A DNA stretch of 47,867 nucleotides from Bacteroidales bacterium (GTDB lineage Bacteria; Bacteroidota; Bacteroidia; Bacteroidales; Bacteroidaceae), in assembly GCA_029227175.1 (NCBI GenBank), contig JAQXZK010000193.1, positions 1-47,867 on the forward strand. Direction: 5' to 3'. Positions 8,193-17,919 of this stretch are shown here, one piece after another. The notes beneath the pieces are model-generated. The model had not been told where the DNA came from. It ran no database searches and saw only the letters and a list, made by a program, of their open reading frames with translations. The first letter of the stretch is position 1, and the number at the start of each line of letters is the position of its first letter. Made by a program: the position numbers and the translations under genes.

Positions 8193-10436
8193 ATGGGAGA
8201 AGATGATTTGAAGGAAGTGAATGTTGATGATGAGCTGATTCAGCAAGCATTTCAAAAACTATTGGACGATTATTTGGCGACCAAACATCGTAAGCGTGTC
8301 GAAATTATTACAAAGGCTTTCAATTTTGCTAATCAAGCCCATAAAGGAGTGCGTCGTCGTTCGGGTGAACCATACATCCTGCATCCACTTGCCGTGGCAA
8401 GTATTGTATGCAACGAGATAGGTCTGGGCTCTACCTCTATTTGCTCGGCATTGCTCCACGATGTTGTGGAAGATACCGATTATACTGTGGAGGACATTGA
8501 GAATATGTTCGGCCCTAAGATTGCGTCTATTGTTGACGGCCTGACAAAAATCTCAGGTGGAATCTTCGGTGACAAGGCTTCTGCACAGGCAGAGAATTTC
8601 AAGAAATTGCTGCTTACGATGAATGATGATATCCGTGTCATTCTCATCAAAATAGCAGACCGTCTGCACAATATGCGCACCTTAGGGTCTATGTTGCCTA
8701 ATAAGCAGTACAAAATTGCCGGTGAAACGCTATATATATATGCACCGTTGGCAAATCGTCTGGGGTTGTATAAGATTAAGTCTGAGTTAGAGAATCTTTC
8801 GTTCAAGTATGAGCATGCGGAAGATTATAGGATGATAGAGCAGAAATTGAGCAATACAGAAAAAGAACGAGACAGATTGTTCAATGAGTTTACAACTCCT
8901 ATTCGCGAACAGTTGGATAAGATGGGACTCAAATATCGCATTATGCAGCGTGTAAAGACGGTCTATTCTATTTGGAACAAGATGCAGTCCAAGCATGTGC
9001 CGTTTGAGGAAATCTATGACATATTGGCTGTCCGCATTATTTTCGAACCACAACAAAAGACCAGTGAGCTGAATGATTGCTTTAGTATCTATGTCGCTCT
9101 CTCCCAAATTTATAAACCACATCCAGACAGACTTCGGGATTGGGTGAACCATCCGAAGGCCAACGGCTATCAGGCACTACATGTCACGTTGATGAGCAAT
9201 AGCGGACAGTGGATAGAGGTGCAGATTCGAAGTGAACGTATGAACGATGTCGCAGAACAGGGATTTGCTGCCCATTGGAAATACAAGGAAGGTGGTGGCA
9301 GTGAAGACGAGGGCGAATTGGACAAGTGGTTGCAAACAATCAAAGAGATTCTGAATGACCCTCAGCCTGATGCAATGGATTTTCTGGACACCATCAAGTT
9401 GAACCTGTTTGCTTCAGAGATATTTGTATTCACGCCAAAGGGAGAAATCAAGACGATGCCTCAGAATTGTACAGTGTTAGATTTTGCATTCTCTCTGCAT
9501 ACAGATATTGGCAGTCACTGTATTGGTGCCAAGGTCAATCACAGATTGGTACCTTTAAGCCAAAAACTGCAAAGTGGCGATCAGGTGGAAATACTGACCT
9601 CTAAGGCGCAACGAGTGCAGCAGGAGTGGGAAGCTTATGTCACGACAGCCAAGGCTCGTTCAAAAGTGGCTTCTATCCTTCGCAAGGAAAACAAACTTCA
9701 CCAGTCGGAAGGCGAGCAGATGGTATTTAACTTCTTGAAAGAGGAAGGTCTGCGAATGGAGAGTTCTACGTTGAGTAAACTGGTTCGTTTTCATAATCTG
9801 AAGAATCCTGAGGAGCTCTTCCTGGCGGTAGGAAATAAGAGAATTGTATTGTCGGATGCTGACCGTAATGTATTCAAGCAGAAGAAGGGGTGGAAGAAAT
9901 TCTTGTCGTTCCCGTTTGGAGGTTCGAAGTTAGATGATTCGTCGGTTGTAGAACAAACACGTTCGGTTGAGAAAATCAATACAAAACAGGTTCTTAAACT
10001 GACGGAGGAGAACATCAAAAAGTCTTATACGATGGCAGAATGCTGTCATCCTATTCCAGGAGATGATGTATTGGGGTATATTGACGAGAAGAACCGTATT
10101 GTGATTCACAAGCGTCAGTGCCCGGTTGCAGCCCGTCTGAAAAGTAGTTATGGGAATCGCATCATTGCTACAGAATGGGATACACATAAGGAACTTACTT
10201 TTCTTGTGACCATTTATCTGGAAGGAATTGACGGATTGGGCGTTTTGAATGAAGTGACCCAGATTATCTCCCGCCAGTTGAATGTGAACATCCGGAAACT
10301 GACCATTGAGTCGAATGATGGAATTTTTGACGGTAAGATCCAGCTCTATGTGCACGATTCAGATGACGTAAATGTGATTTGCAATAACCTTCGCCAGGTT
10401 AAGAACATTAAGAAGGTGTCTCGCGTAGAGAACTGA
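8193..10436 (+). CDS. Bifunctional (p)ppGpp synthetase/hydrolase, RelA/SpoT family
   Basis: Controls the stringent response alarmone. The 747-residue product has the full Rel architecture. The HD hydrolase domain is intact: HP at 64-65 and HD...ED at 89-94 in LLHDVVEDT. The synthetase region includes RVKTVYSIWNKM and NGYQALHVTLM. A TGS domain follows from about residue 407 (IFVFTPKGEIKTMPQ), then a zinc-finger-like stretch with AECCHPIPGDDV and a C-terminal ACT domain (about 670-745). Because the HD motif is complete, the enzyme should both make and degrade (p)ppGpp. It closes the plus-strand run that starts at parA and converges on the MerR gene. Confidence 0.95.
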   Translation: MGEDDLKEVNVDDELIQQAFQKLLDDYLATKHRKRVEIITKAFNFANQAHKGVRRRSGEPYILHPLAVASIVCNEIGLGSTSICSALLHDVVEDTDYTVEDIENMFGPKIASIVDGLTKISGGIFGDKASAQAENFKKLLLTMNDDIRVILIKIADRLHNMRTLGSMLPNKQYKIAGETLYIYAPLANRLGLYKIKSELENLSFKYEHAEDYRMIEQKLSNTEKERDRLFNEFTTPIREQLDKMGLKYRIMQRVKTVYSIWNKMQSKHVPFEEIYDILAVRIIFEPQQKTSELNDCFSIYVALSQIYKPHPDRLRDWVNHPKANGYQALHVTLMSNSGQWIEVQIRSERMNDVAEQGFAAHWKYKEGGGSEDEGELDKWLQTIKEILNDPQPDAMDFLDTIKLNLFASEIFVFTPKGEIKTMPQNCTVLDFAFSLHTDIGSHCIGAKVNHRLVPLSQKLQSGDQVEILTSKAQRVQQEWEAYVTTAKARSKVASILRKENKLHQSEGEQMVFNFLKEEGLRMESSTLSKLVRFHNLKNPEELFLAVGNKRIVLSDADRNVFKQKKGWKKFLSFPFGGSKLDDSSVVEQTRSVEKINTKQVLKLTEENIKKSYTMAECCHPIPGDDVLGYIDEKNRIVIHKRQCPVAARLKSSYGNRIIATEWDTHKELTFLVTIYLEGIDGLGVLNEVTQIISRQLNVNIRKLTIESNDGIFDGKIQLYVHDSDDVNVICNNLRQVKNIKKVSRVEN

Positions 10437-10477
10437 TGACAATTTCCTCGTTTTGTTCTGTCTTTGGGGCAGGAGGG

Positions 10478-10834
10478 TCAGTGGACAGAGGTTGAAGGGT
10501 CTATCTTGTCCAGTGCGTCGCGCATGTCTGCGAGTTTCTCACGCACAGCTTTCAGTCTTTCGATAAGGTAGAAGTTCTTTTCGGTTCTTTCTCTCTTTTC
10601 CTCCTTGAGTCTTTCGCGGGCACCGGGGAGGGTGAGTCCCTGTTCCTTGACCAGGAAATGGATTTGCTTCAGAAGTTCAATATCTTCTGCCTGATATTTC
10701 CGGATGCCTCTCGATCCCTTTCGAGGCTTGAGTCGTGGAAATTCTTTCTCCCAGAAACGCAGTGTCGATTCGTTGACACCGATTATCTCTGACACTTCCT
10801 TGATGGAGTAGTAAAGCTTTAGATTGTCAGGCAT
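10478..10834 (-). CDS. MerR-family transcriptional regulator
   Basis: A 118-residue protein whose N-terminal half is a MerR winged helix: LYYSIKEVSEIIGVNESTLRFWEKEF, followed by IRKYQAEDIELLKQIHFLV. The second half is a charged helix, likely the antiparallel dimerisation coiled coil. There is no C-terminal effector domain and no Cys metal site, so it is not a metal sensor of the classic type. It starts 9 bases after the stop of the M23 peptidase gene and is likely cotranscribed with it. The target genes cannot be told from the sequence. Confidence 0.88.
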   Translation of the reverse strand: MPDNLKLYYSIKEVSEIIGVNESTLRFWEKEFPRLKPRKGSRGIRKYQAEDIELLKQIHFLVKEQGLTLPGARERLKEEKRERTEKNFYLIERLKAVREKLADMRDALDKIDPSTSVH

Positions 10835-10843
10835 ATAGGTTTC

Positions 10844-11812
10844 TTAGTCAAGTACTTTACCGTGGTTTGCTGCAATTTGAATCATCCGGTCGTAGTCATC
10901 GGCCGAGATGTCCATGAAGTAGTAGTTGACTGGATTGACATGCTTGCCTTTTAAGAGAACCTCGTAGTGCAAGTGAGGGGCGGTACTTTTTCCTGTATTT
11001 CCAACACCTCCGATGACCTGTCCTCGGACAATCTTCTGTCCGACTTTTACCCTGAAGCTATGCAGGTGGGCGTATAATGTCTGGTAGCCATATCCGTGGT
11101 CAACGACAATCGTATTGCCATATCCGGTTTGCCAACCAACTTTCTTTATGATACCATCTCCTGTAGCATAGATGTCTGTACCGGTCGGCGCAGAGAAGTC
11201 CATGCCTGCGTGAAACTTTAATGTACCATAAATGGGGTCAATACGGGTTCCGTAACCGGATGCAGTTCGTCTGAGGTCTTTGTTTGAGATGGGTTGGATG
11301 GCCGGGACACACTTCAACATCTGGTCTCTGTTTTTGCAGAGATCTACGAGGTCGTCAAAAGAACGGCTTTGGATGTATAGTTGCTTGGTCAGTTGGTCCA
11401 AGCGTTGTGTTGTATTTACCACGACTTCAGCATCGGCCATCGTCAAGAGTTCTTCGTACCGGTTTGTGCTGCTGAAGTTAGAGAGTCTGACGGCAGAGGG
11501 AATCGGGTCAGACTGGAAGATGGCCCGATAAAGGTTATCGTCTCGTTCTTGAATGTCTGTCAAGACTCCTTGCATGTCTTCCACACGCTTGCGAAGCACC
11601 TGATATTGGGCGTTGAGACGGCTATTTTCTTTTTTCATTTCTATCTCGGAGGGTGAACCGAAAATACCTAACAAAATGATGAAGAATCCGGCTCCGATAC
11701 CCATGCCGATGAAGATTCGGCTGAGCCAGGCTTGCAGGCGATGGCTCAGGGTTGGGTAGATACGGTCATACGATTGAGTCTCTGGATTATATATGTAATA
11801 AACTTTGCGCAT
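10844..11812 (-). CDS. M23 family metallopeptidase (LytM domain)
   Basis: Probable periplasmic peptidoglycan endopeptidase or amidase activator anchored to the inner membrane. From the ATG at 11812 the product is 322 residues: a short cytoplasmic start (MRKVYYIYNPETQSYD), one membrane segment at about 34-52, a coiled coil at about 57-95, then the LytM domain. Zinc ligands are present: HAGMD at 201-205 and HLHYE at 280-284, with SGYGTRIDP before them. As all ligands are intact it is probably catalytic. The longest ORF starts at a GTG (11830), but the ATG fits family N-termini better. It is divergent from alaS, with the two promoter boxes about 12 bases apart. Confidence 0.92.
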   Translation of the reverse strand: MRKVYYIYNPETQSYDRIYPTLSHRLQAWLSRIFIGMGIGAGFFIILLGIFGSPSEIEMKKENSRLNAQYQVLRKRVEDMQGVLTDIQERDDNLYRAIFQSDPIPSAVRLSNFSSTNRYEELLTMADAEVVVNTTQRLDQLTKQLYIQSRSFDDLVDLCKNRDQMLKCVPAIQPISNKDLRRTASGYGTRIDPIYGTLKFHAGMDFSAPTGTDIYATGDGIIKKVGWQTGYGNTIVVDHGYGYQTLYAHLHSFRVKVGQKIVRGQVIGGVGNTGKSTAPHLHYEVLLKGKHVNPVNYYFMDISADDYDRMIQIAANHGKVLD

Positions 11813-11840
11813 TGATGAAATATTCGACACCTCAATGCTG

Positions 11841-11848
11841 CAAAAATA
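11841..11848 (-). promoter_or_regulatory. -7 box for the M23 peptidase-MerR pair
   Basis: The minus strand reads TATTTTTG, which fits TAnnTTTG, 29 bases before the chosen ATG. No good TTTG -33 element is seen at the right distance; the matching region would overlap the alaS -7 box. Confidence 0.5.
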
Positions 11849-11860
11849 ATAAAAACGAAC

Positions 11861-11868
11861 TATCTTTG
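11861..11868 (+). promoter_or_regulatory. -7 box for alaS
   Basis: TATCTTTG is an exact match to the Bacteroidetes -7 consensus, about 100 bases before the alaS start codon. The -33 region falls in the A-rich stretch shared with the divergent M23 promoter and shows no clear TTTG. Confidence 0.6.
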
Positions 11869-11968
11869 CATGGTTTTTTAAGAAATTAAACGAAAAATGG
11901 TCTTCTTTTCAAGGAAAGAAAGGCTGTTGGTATGAATGTGTAATCAAAATATCGTAATCATAAGTAAA

Positions 11969-14587
11969 ATGTTAACTGCAAACGAAATTAGAGAGTCTTT
12001 TAAGTCGTTTTTTGAAAGTAAGGGACACCTCATAGTTCCCTCTGCACCTATGGTGATCAAGGACGACCCGACATTGATGTTTACCAATGCAGGTATGAAT
12101 CAGTTCAAGGACATTATTTTGGGAAATCATCCGGCAACAAGCAAGCGTGTGGCCGATTCTCAGAAGTGCCTGCGTGTTAGCGGAAAACACAATGACCTGG
12201 AAGAGGTCGGACATGATACCTATCACCACACTATGTTTGAGATGCTTGGAAACTGGTCGTTTGGCGATTATTTCAAGAAGGAGGCCATTTCTTGGGCATG
12301 GGAATATTTGGTCGATGTGCTGAAACTCGATCCGAGGGATTTGTATGCGACAGTCTTTGAAGGAAGTCCTGAGGAGGTATTGAGTCGTGATGACGAGGCT
12401 GCGGGTATTTGGGAACAGTTCTTGCCGAAAGACCATATCATCAACGGCAATAAGCATGATAACTTCTGGGAGATGGGTGATACGGGTCCTTGCGGTCCTT
12501 GTTCAGAGATTCATGTCGACTCTCGCTCTGCAGAGGAGAAGGCTTTGATTCCCGGTTCGCAGTTGGTAAACAAAGACCATCCGCAGGTCATCGAAATTTG
12601 GAATCTTGTTTTCATGCAGTTCAATCGTAAGGCGGACGGTTCTTTGGAAGGCCTTCCCGCTAAGGTTATTGATACCGGTATGGGCTTTGAACGTTTGGTT
12701 CGCACGTTACAGGGCAAGACATCCAACTACGATACTGACGTCTTCCAGCCTTTGTTAAAGGCGATGGGTGATATGTCCGGTTTGACTTATGGCCAGAACG
12801 AAAAGGCCGATGTGGCCATGCGCGTTGTGGCCGATCATATCCGTACCATTGCATTTGCCATTACGGACGGACAGTTGCCGGGTAATGCCAAGGCAGGCTA
12901 TGTCATCCGACGCATCCTTCGTCGTGCGGTACGTTATGGCTACACGTTCTTGGGACAGAAGCAGGCTTTTATGTATAAGCTGCTGCCTACTTTGATTGAC
13001 AATATGGGTGCCGCATATCCGGAGTTGGCAGCTCAACGTGAATTGATTGCCAGGGTGATAAAGGAGGAAGAAGAATCATTCCTTCGTACGCTGGAAACCG
13101 GAATCCGACTCTTGGACAAGACTATTGCCGAGGCAAAATTGGCCGGGAAGAACGAGATTAGTGGTAAAGACACATTTACTTTGTACGATACTTTTGGATT
13201 CCCTCTTGATTTGACTGAACTTATCTTGAGAGAGAACGGCATGACGGCCAATATTGACGAGTTCAATGCTGAAATGGCTCAGCAGAAACAGCGTGCACGC
13301 AACGCGGCTGCTGTTGAGACTGGTGACTGGATTGTATTGAAGGAGGGTACAACTGAGTTTGTAGGTTATGACAATACGGAATATGAGACATCTATCCTCC
13401 GCTATCGTCAGATAAAGCAGAAGAATCAGGTTTCATACCAGATTGTTTTGGACAAGACTCCGTTCTATGCCGAGAGCGGTGGTCAGGTGGGTGATTCCGG
13501 TGTCATCTGCAGCGAGTTCGAGACGATAGAGGTTGTTGACACAAAGAAAGAGAATAATCTTCCTATTCACATCACCAAGAAACTCCCCGAATATCTTGAT
13601 GCGCCTATGATGGCATGTGTGGATGTAGACAAGCGTGCAGCCTGTGCAGCCAACCACTCTTGTACCCATCTCTTGGATGAGGCTTTGCGCACGGTTCTCG
13701 GTACGCATGTTGAGCAGAAAGGCTCATTGGTTACACCGGATTCTCTTCGCTTCGACTTTTCTCACTTCCAAAAGGTAACAGATGAAGAACTTCGTCAGGT
13801 AGAGCATTTGGTGAATGCGAAGATTCGCGCCAATGTCTCCTTGCAGGAATATCGGAACATCCCTATCGAGGAGGCCCGCAAGTTGGGTGCTATCGCTCTC
13901 TTTGGCGAGAAGTATGGTGACCGCGTGCGTGTCATTCAGTTTGGTTCTTCTGTTGAGTTCTGTGGCGGTACACACGTTAGGGCTACCGGCAACATAGGCA
14001 TGATGAAAATCATTAGCGAGAGTTCGGTTGCAGCTGGTGTGCGCCGTATCGAGGCTGTCACCGGTGAAAAGGTTGAGGCTATGTTCGACAAGATTCAGGA
14101 TGTGTACCGCGAGTTACGTGCGATGTTTAATAATGTTCCAGACCTTCAAGGTACTATACGCAAGAGTATTGAAGAAAATGCTTCCTTGAAAAAGAAGTTG
14201 GATGACTTCATGAAGGAGAAGGAACGTGATCTGAAAAAGAGCATCCTTCAGCAAATCGTAGAACGCGACGGTGTGAAGATAGCCAAGTTGCATGCTCCTA
14301 TTCCGCCTGAAATGGCTAAGAACTTGGCTTTCCAACTTCGTGGCGAGTTGACCGAGAACTTCCTCTTTGTGGCAGGTACTGTGTCTGGCGACAAACCGAT
14401 GCTCACCATATCCTTAAGCGATGATCTCGTGGCTAAGGGCCTGAAGGCAGGTGCCATTATTAAGGAAGCGGCAAAACTCATTCAGGGAGGAGGTGGCGGT
14501 CAGCCTCACTTCGCTACTGCCGGTGGAAAGAATCCTGATGGTATCTTTGCTGCAGTTGATAAGGTGATAGAGTTGGTATTGGCTTGA
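11969..14587 (+). CDS. alaS: Alanyl-tRNA synthetase
   Basis: Charges tRNA-Ala with alanine and edits mischarged Ser/Gly. The product is 872 residues from ATG 11969 ([20 protein letters not shown]), the usual length for AlaRS. The catalytic domain shows [17 protein letters not shown] and [14 protein letters not shown]. The editing domain has [13 protein letters not shown] and the distal Cys/His group [10 protein letters not shown]. The C-terminal C-Ala domain ends with the Gly-rich [16 protein letters not shown]. The frame opens earlier at 11936, but those 11 residues are not family-like. It is followed by a strong terminator hairpin. Confidence 0.97.
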   Translation: MLTANEIRESFKSFFESKGHLIVPSAPMVIKDDPTLMFTNAGMNQFKDIILGNHPATSKRVADSQKCLRVSGKHNDLEEVGHDTYHHTMFEMLGNWSFGDYFKKEAISWAWEYLVDVLKLDPRDLYATVFEGSPEEVLSRDDEAAGIWEQFLPKDHIINGNKHDNFWEMGDTGPCGPCSEIHVDSRSAEEKALIPGSQLVNKDHPQVIEIWNLVFMQFNRKADGSLEGLPAKVIDTGMGFERLVRTLQGKTSNYDTDVFQPLLKAMGDMSGLTYGQNEKADVAMRVVADHIRTIAFAITDGQLPGNAKAGYVIRRILRRAVRYGYTFLGQKQAFMYKLLPTLIDNMGAAYPELAAQRELIARVIKEEEESFLRTLETGIRLLDKTIAEAKLAGKNEISGKDTFTLYDTFGFPLDLTELILRENGMTANIDEFNAEMAQQKQRARNAAAVETGDWIVLKEGTTEFVGYDNTEYETSILRYRQIKQKNQVSYQIVLDKTPFYAESGGQVGDSGVICSEFETIEVVDTKKENNLPIHITKKLPEYLDAPMMACVDVDKRAACAANHSCTHLLDEALRTVLGTHVEQKGSLVTPDSLRFDFSHFQKVTDEELRQVEHLVNAKIRANVSLQEYRNIPIEEARKLGAIALFGEKYGDRVRVIQFGSSVEFCGGTHVRATGNIGMMKIISESSVAAGVRRIEAVTGEKVEAMFDKIQDVYRELRAMFNNVPDLQGTIRKSIEENASLKKKLDDFMKEKERDLKKSILQQIVERDGVKIAKLHAPIPPEMAKNLAFQLRGELTENFLFVAGTVSGDKPMLTISLSDDLVAKGLKAGAIIKEAAKLIQGGGGGQPHFATAGGKNPDGIFAAVDKVIELVLA

Positions 14588-14630
14588 GAAGAATTCGGCT
14601 TTCTAGAATAATACATTTTTGTAAGATATG

Positions 14631-14674
14631 AAGTGCAGAGACAGCATGCTGTCTCTGCACTTTGTTTTAATAGG
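14631..14674 (+). terminator. Rho-independent terminator of alaS
   Basis: A perfect 32-base inverted repeat occupies 14631-14662 (each arm AAGTGCAGAGACAGCA or its complement) and is followed by TTGTTTTAAT. It lies 44 bases after the alaS stop. The rest of the gene-free stretch 14588-14913 holds only a weak inverted repeat (GATTCG...CGAATC, 14690-14708) and no coding sequence that I can support. Confidence 0.85.
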
Positions 14675-14913
14675 TACTGTCGAGTATATGATTCGAATTT
14701 GCCGAATCTATTATTCCAAATCGGTCATTTAGATCTGGGGTCTGTTTTTGTTTATATCTGTGTCAGATTGCGACCATTTCATTGAAGGCATGGCGGACTC
14801 TGTTGGGATGAAGTGGGAGGCAAGATGGTAGGAAGAGAGGCGGAAACGGGTTGGAAAGCATCATTCTCATACAGAAATAGAACTTGTCTGCGGTCTAATG
14901 CCCGTTTTGGGAA

Positions 14914-16338
14914 TTATATGGTTTGTACTGATGGGTAATTCACCAGATACAGCATCCCTGTGGAACGGGTCAATGCTGTATAGAGCCACCTGAAATAGCT
15001 CGGTGACAGATATTCTTCAGAAAGGTACCCCTGATCCACGAAAACGTTCTTCCATTGTCCGCCCTGTGCCTTGTGACAGGTAATGGCATAGGCATATTTT
15101 ACTTGTAGCGCGTTGAAGTAGGGGTCTTGTTTCAGCTTCTTGAGCCTCTCGGCCTTGTGGGGAATGTCTGCATAGTCGTTCATCACTTCCTGGAATAGTT
15201 GCTCCGACTCTTGTCGGGTGAGCGATGAAGCTTCGGCGTGTAGGGTGTTTAGGAGAACGGTTGCTTGCAGTTCGTAGTCGTTATATTCGGGTATGTATAA
15301 TGTGACGTCGGCAAATCTGAATCCATATAATTCCCTTACGTTGCTCACTCGCTGCACGATACATATCTGTCCGTTGGCCAGGAAATCAATCTCTTTGTTC
15401 TTCTCCTTTTCTGTCCAGTAGTAATTATTTTTGGTCACCATGATTCTATCTCCGGCTTCCAGTTCGTCTTCTCTCCAGAGAATCTGGCTCCTGATGCCGT
15501 TGTTATAGATGTTGGCGCGCTTATTGCTTCGTGTAACCACAATCGTTTCGTCTGTTCCTTCTGCCCGGTAACATTGCTCCAGAGTCTCGATAAGCTCGTT
15601 TCCGGGTACTGTCACGATATCGCTGAATCCCTTAATCTTCATCTTGGGCAGATCAAAATAGTCGTCTGCCTCTATCCGTTCCCTTATCTGTGTTGCATTG
15701 TATAGGATTCCGGAGTCTGATGCTTGTCTGACAACCTCTGTCAGACTGCATGCTTGTACCTCCAGTCCGTATCCGCTGATAAAGTCTGAGTTGAGTGCAC
15801 AACTTTCTTCCTCACCGATGGGCGGGAGCTGTGCTCGGTCTCCGACGAGTATCAGTCTGCATCCTTCGCCTGAGTATACATACTGAATCAGGTCGTCCAT
15901 CAGCCTCCCGGTGCCGAAGTGACTGTCCGCTCCTTCGTCGTTGGCAATCATCGAAGCCTCGTCGACAATGAAAATCGTGTTTTTGTGCAGATTGTTGTTG
16001 AGCGAGAACTTTCCGCCTTCAGCGTTCATGTCATTCTGGCGGTAGATTTTCTTGTGGATTGTAAAGGCTGGGTGGTTGGCATACGAAGCAAAGACCTTCG
16101 AAGCCCTGCCGGTCGGAGCCATCAGTATGGTTTTTATCTTGAGTTGGTCCAATGTCTTGACCAGCGAGCCTACGAGTCTGGTTTTTCCTGTTCCTGCGAA
16201 GCCGTTCAGCATGAAGATTCCGTCCGCTGTTTTTGAAAGTAAGAAATCAGAAATTTTTTCAATGACAATTTCTTGCTCTTGAGTTGGAATCAGCTCAAAA
16301 TTTGATGTTATTTGAGCCTTTAAGAAACTTTTTATCAT
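14914..16338 (-). CDS. RecD-like superfamily 1B DNA helicase (AAA ATPase)
   Basis: A 474-residue ATPase with helicase motifs in order: Walker A GFAGTGKT at 46-53, motif Ia MAPTGRASKVF, Walker B IFIVDEASM (DEAS at 126-129), and motif III VGDRAQLPPIG at 165-175. Near the C-terminus it has YAITCHKAQGGQWKNV and the arginine-bearing WLYTALTRS. These are the hallmarks of the RecD/Pif1 group that moves 5' to 3'. The protein is much shorter than RecD2 and has no nuclease domain, so a stand-alone role in recombination or replication repair is likely; substrate unknown. It is single and divergent from the 16432 gene. Confidence 0.85.
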   Translation of the reverse strand: MIKSFLKAQITSNFELIPTQEQEIVIEKISDFLLSKTADGIFMLNGFAGTGKTRLVGSLVKTLDQLKIKTILMAPTGRASKVFASYANHPAFTIHKKIYRQNDMNAEGGKFSLNNNLHKNTIFIVDEASMIANDEGADSHFGTGRLMDDLIQYVYSGEGCRLILVGDRAQLPPIGEEESCALNSDFISGYGLEVQACSLTEVVRQASDSGILYNATQIRERIEADDYFDLPKMKIKGFSDIVTVPGNELIETLEQCYRAEGTDETIVVTRSNKRANIYNNGIRSQILWREDELEAGDRIMVTKNNYYWTEKEKNKEIDFLANGQICIVQRVSNVRELYGFRFADVTLYIPEYNDYELQATVLLNTLHAEASSLTRQESEQLFQEVMNDYADIPHKAERLKKLKQDPYFNALQVKYAYAITCHKAQGGQWKNVFVDQGYLSEEYLSPSYFRWLYTALTRSTGMLYLVNYPSVQTI

Positions 16339-16389
16339 TTTTCATGTACAATTTCTTCGCGGGATGGCAAATATTAATTTTATTTCTTT

Positions 16390-16397
16390 TATTTTTG
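16390..16397 (+). promoter_or_regulatory. -7 box before the 16432-rsmD run
   Basis: TATTTTTG fits TAnnTTTG and lies 34 bases before the ATG at 16432. No TTTG is present about 20 bases upstream, so only the -7 half is supported. Confidence 0.5.
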
Positions 16398-16431
16398 CGG
16401 TGCGAATATAATAACTAATAATATAACTATC

Positions 16432-17118
16432 ATGAAAACAGCTTTTAATTTAGTGTTGGTTGCATTTTCTGTTGTGCTCGTGTACATCTGCTACCGTAGT
16501 ATAATGGGTCCTATCGAATTTGAAGAAGCAAAGGCACAGCGTGATGCTGCTGTTATTGCTCGTCTGATTGACATCCGTAAGGCTCAGTTGGAATATCGTA
16601 GCGTTCACGACATGCAGTATACTGACAATTTTGACTCTTTGATTGATTTCGTTAAGAATCAGAAGATTCCTTTCACATTCAAGCAGGGCGAACTTACCGA
16701 CAAGCAGCTTGAGGATGGTCTGACTGAAAAGAAGGCTATTGCCATTGTAGAGAAGGCTGCTAAAACCGGCAATTACTCAGAAGTAAAGAAGTGGGGTCTT
16801 GAAAACTTCAAGCGTATCACTACTTGGGTATCTGTAAAGGATACTGTGTTCGGTCGTGATTACAATGCTGATTCTTTGCGTTTCGTTCCATACGGCAACG
16901 GTGCAACATTTGAAATGGCTATCCGTAACGATACTGCCAAGTCAGGTGCTCCATTCTGTCTCCTCGAGGTTAAGACTCCTTACGAAGTTTATCTGAATGG
17001 TCTCGACAGACAGGAAATTGCTAACTTGAAGGACGTACAGACAAAGCTTGACAAATACTGCGGTTTGATGATTGGTAGTCTTGAAACTGCTAACAACAAC
17101 GCAGGTAACTGGGAATAA
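16432..17118 (+). CDS. Membrane-anchored protein of unknown function, pseudopilin-like shape
   Basis: A 228-residue protein with a single N-terminal membrane helix (residues 5-25) that continues into a charged helix (about 28-56, EFEEAKAQRDAAVIARLIDI). After that come RKAQLEYRSVHDMQYTDNFDSLIDFV and a mixed alpha/beta remainder ending NNAGNWE. The order membrane helix, amphipathic helix, AQ..Y....-Y....-SL..F resembles type II secretion pseudopilins, but no prepilin peptidase motif (G followed by F and E at +5) is present. I do not recognise the family by name. It heads an apparent three-gene run with a DUF3822 protein and rsmD; codon use and base composition match the core genes. Confidence 0.7.
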   Translation: MKTAFNLVLVAFSVVLVYICYRSIMGPIEFEEAKAQRDAAVIARLIDIRKAQLEYRSVHDMQYTDNFDSLIDFVKNQKIPFTFKQGELTDKQLEDGLTEKKAIAIVEKAAKTGNYSEVKKWGLENFKRITTWVSVKDTVFGRDYNADSLRFVPYGNGATFEMAIRNDTAKSGAPFCLLEVKTPYEVYLNGLDRQEIANLKDVQTKLDKYCGLMIGSLETANNNAGNWE

Positions 17119-17142
17119 ATCCTCAAGCTCATATTCGAACGT

Positions 17143-17913
17143 ATGACAGAGACTTTATTGTCTGGTTCAGAGCAAAAAAACACATTATCCATCCGCCTCA
17201 GTGTGGATGGATTTTGTTTTATATCCACATTCCCGGGTCATGATGACCGACCGGTAGAGTACTCTGTGAACAGACAGCTACCCATGGCTGCCAACTTCAA
17301 ACAGGCACAGCGACAGTTTGATTGGCTTCAGGAAAGCTATGATTCGGTCAATGTCGTGCTCTGCACCCGACGATTTACCCTTGTTCCGCTTGAACTGTTT
17401 GACGACGAACAGTGCGAGCCGCTTTTCCACCAGGCACAGAGTTTCCGCGACAACGAGTGCATCCGCTACAATGTCCTCTCGCGCAGCGGCTTGGTGCTTG
17501 TCTTTGGTATTGACAAGGCTCTGCTTGACCTGCTCGAAAAGTCTTATCCCTCCTTGCACATCTCTACCCAACTGGGTGTCCTTGCCGAGCATTTCTTCGT
17601 CAAATACCGTTTTGCTCCCGGGCGTAAACTCTTTGTCAACATCAGCCATAGCCACCTGTTGTTAGTGGCGATTGACCGCAGACAGGTTTTGATTGCCAAT
17701 ACTCTTGAGTGCGAACAACTTTCTGATCGTCTTTACGTTATCTTGAACGTGTGGAAGCAGGTTGGCATGAGTCAGGAAGATGATGAACTGATATTAGGTG
17801 ATACTAACGAGAAGAGTGGTGACATGATTCAGGAATTGAAACGCTTCATCCGTCACGTCTCCCTGATGGAGCCTCCCCGCCATTACGACTTGCTCGTAGC
17901 CTTAAACGAATGA
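17143..17913 (+). CDS. DUF3822 family protein
   Basis: A 256-residue soluble protein without signal or membrane segments. It matches the Bacteroidetes family DUF3822 in its N-terminus (LSIRLSVDGFCFISTF), VNVVLCTRRFTLVPLELF and a second half KLFVNISHSHLLLVAIDRRQVLIANTLEC that looks like the second lobe of an actin-like ATPase fold. That fold suggestion is inference from the pattern of strands; no phosphate-binding glycine loops are obvious. It lies 24 bases after the membrane protein gene and 6 bases before rsmD. Location next to a pseudopilin-shaped protein hints at a PilM-like scaffold role, which is speculative. Confidence 0.75.
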   Translation: MTETLLSGSEQKNTLSIRLSVDGFCFISTFPGHDDRPVEYSVNRQLPMAANFKQAQRQFDWLQESYDSVNVVLCTRRFTLVPLELFDDEQCEPLFHQAQSFRDNECIRYNVLSRSGLVLVFGIDKALLDLLEKSYPSLHISTQLGVLAEHFFVKYRFAPGRKLFVNISHSHLLLVAIDRRQVLIANTLECEQLSDRLYVILNVWKQVGMSQEDDELILGDTNEKSGDMIQELKRFIRHVSLMEPPRHYDLLVALNE

Positions 17914-17919
17914 TAGTCT

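Noticed and set aside
11936..11968. Eleven extra N-terminal residues of AlaRS
   Set aside because: Not family-like; [11 protein letters not shown] is the normal start.
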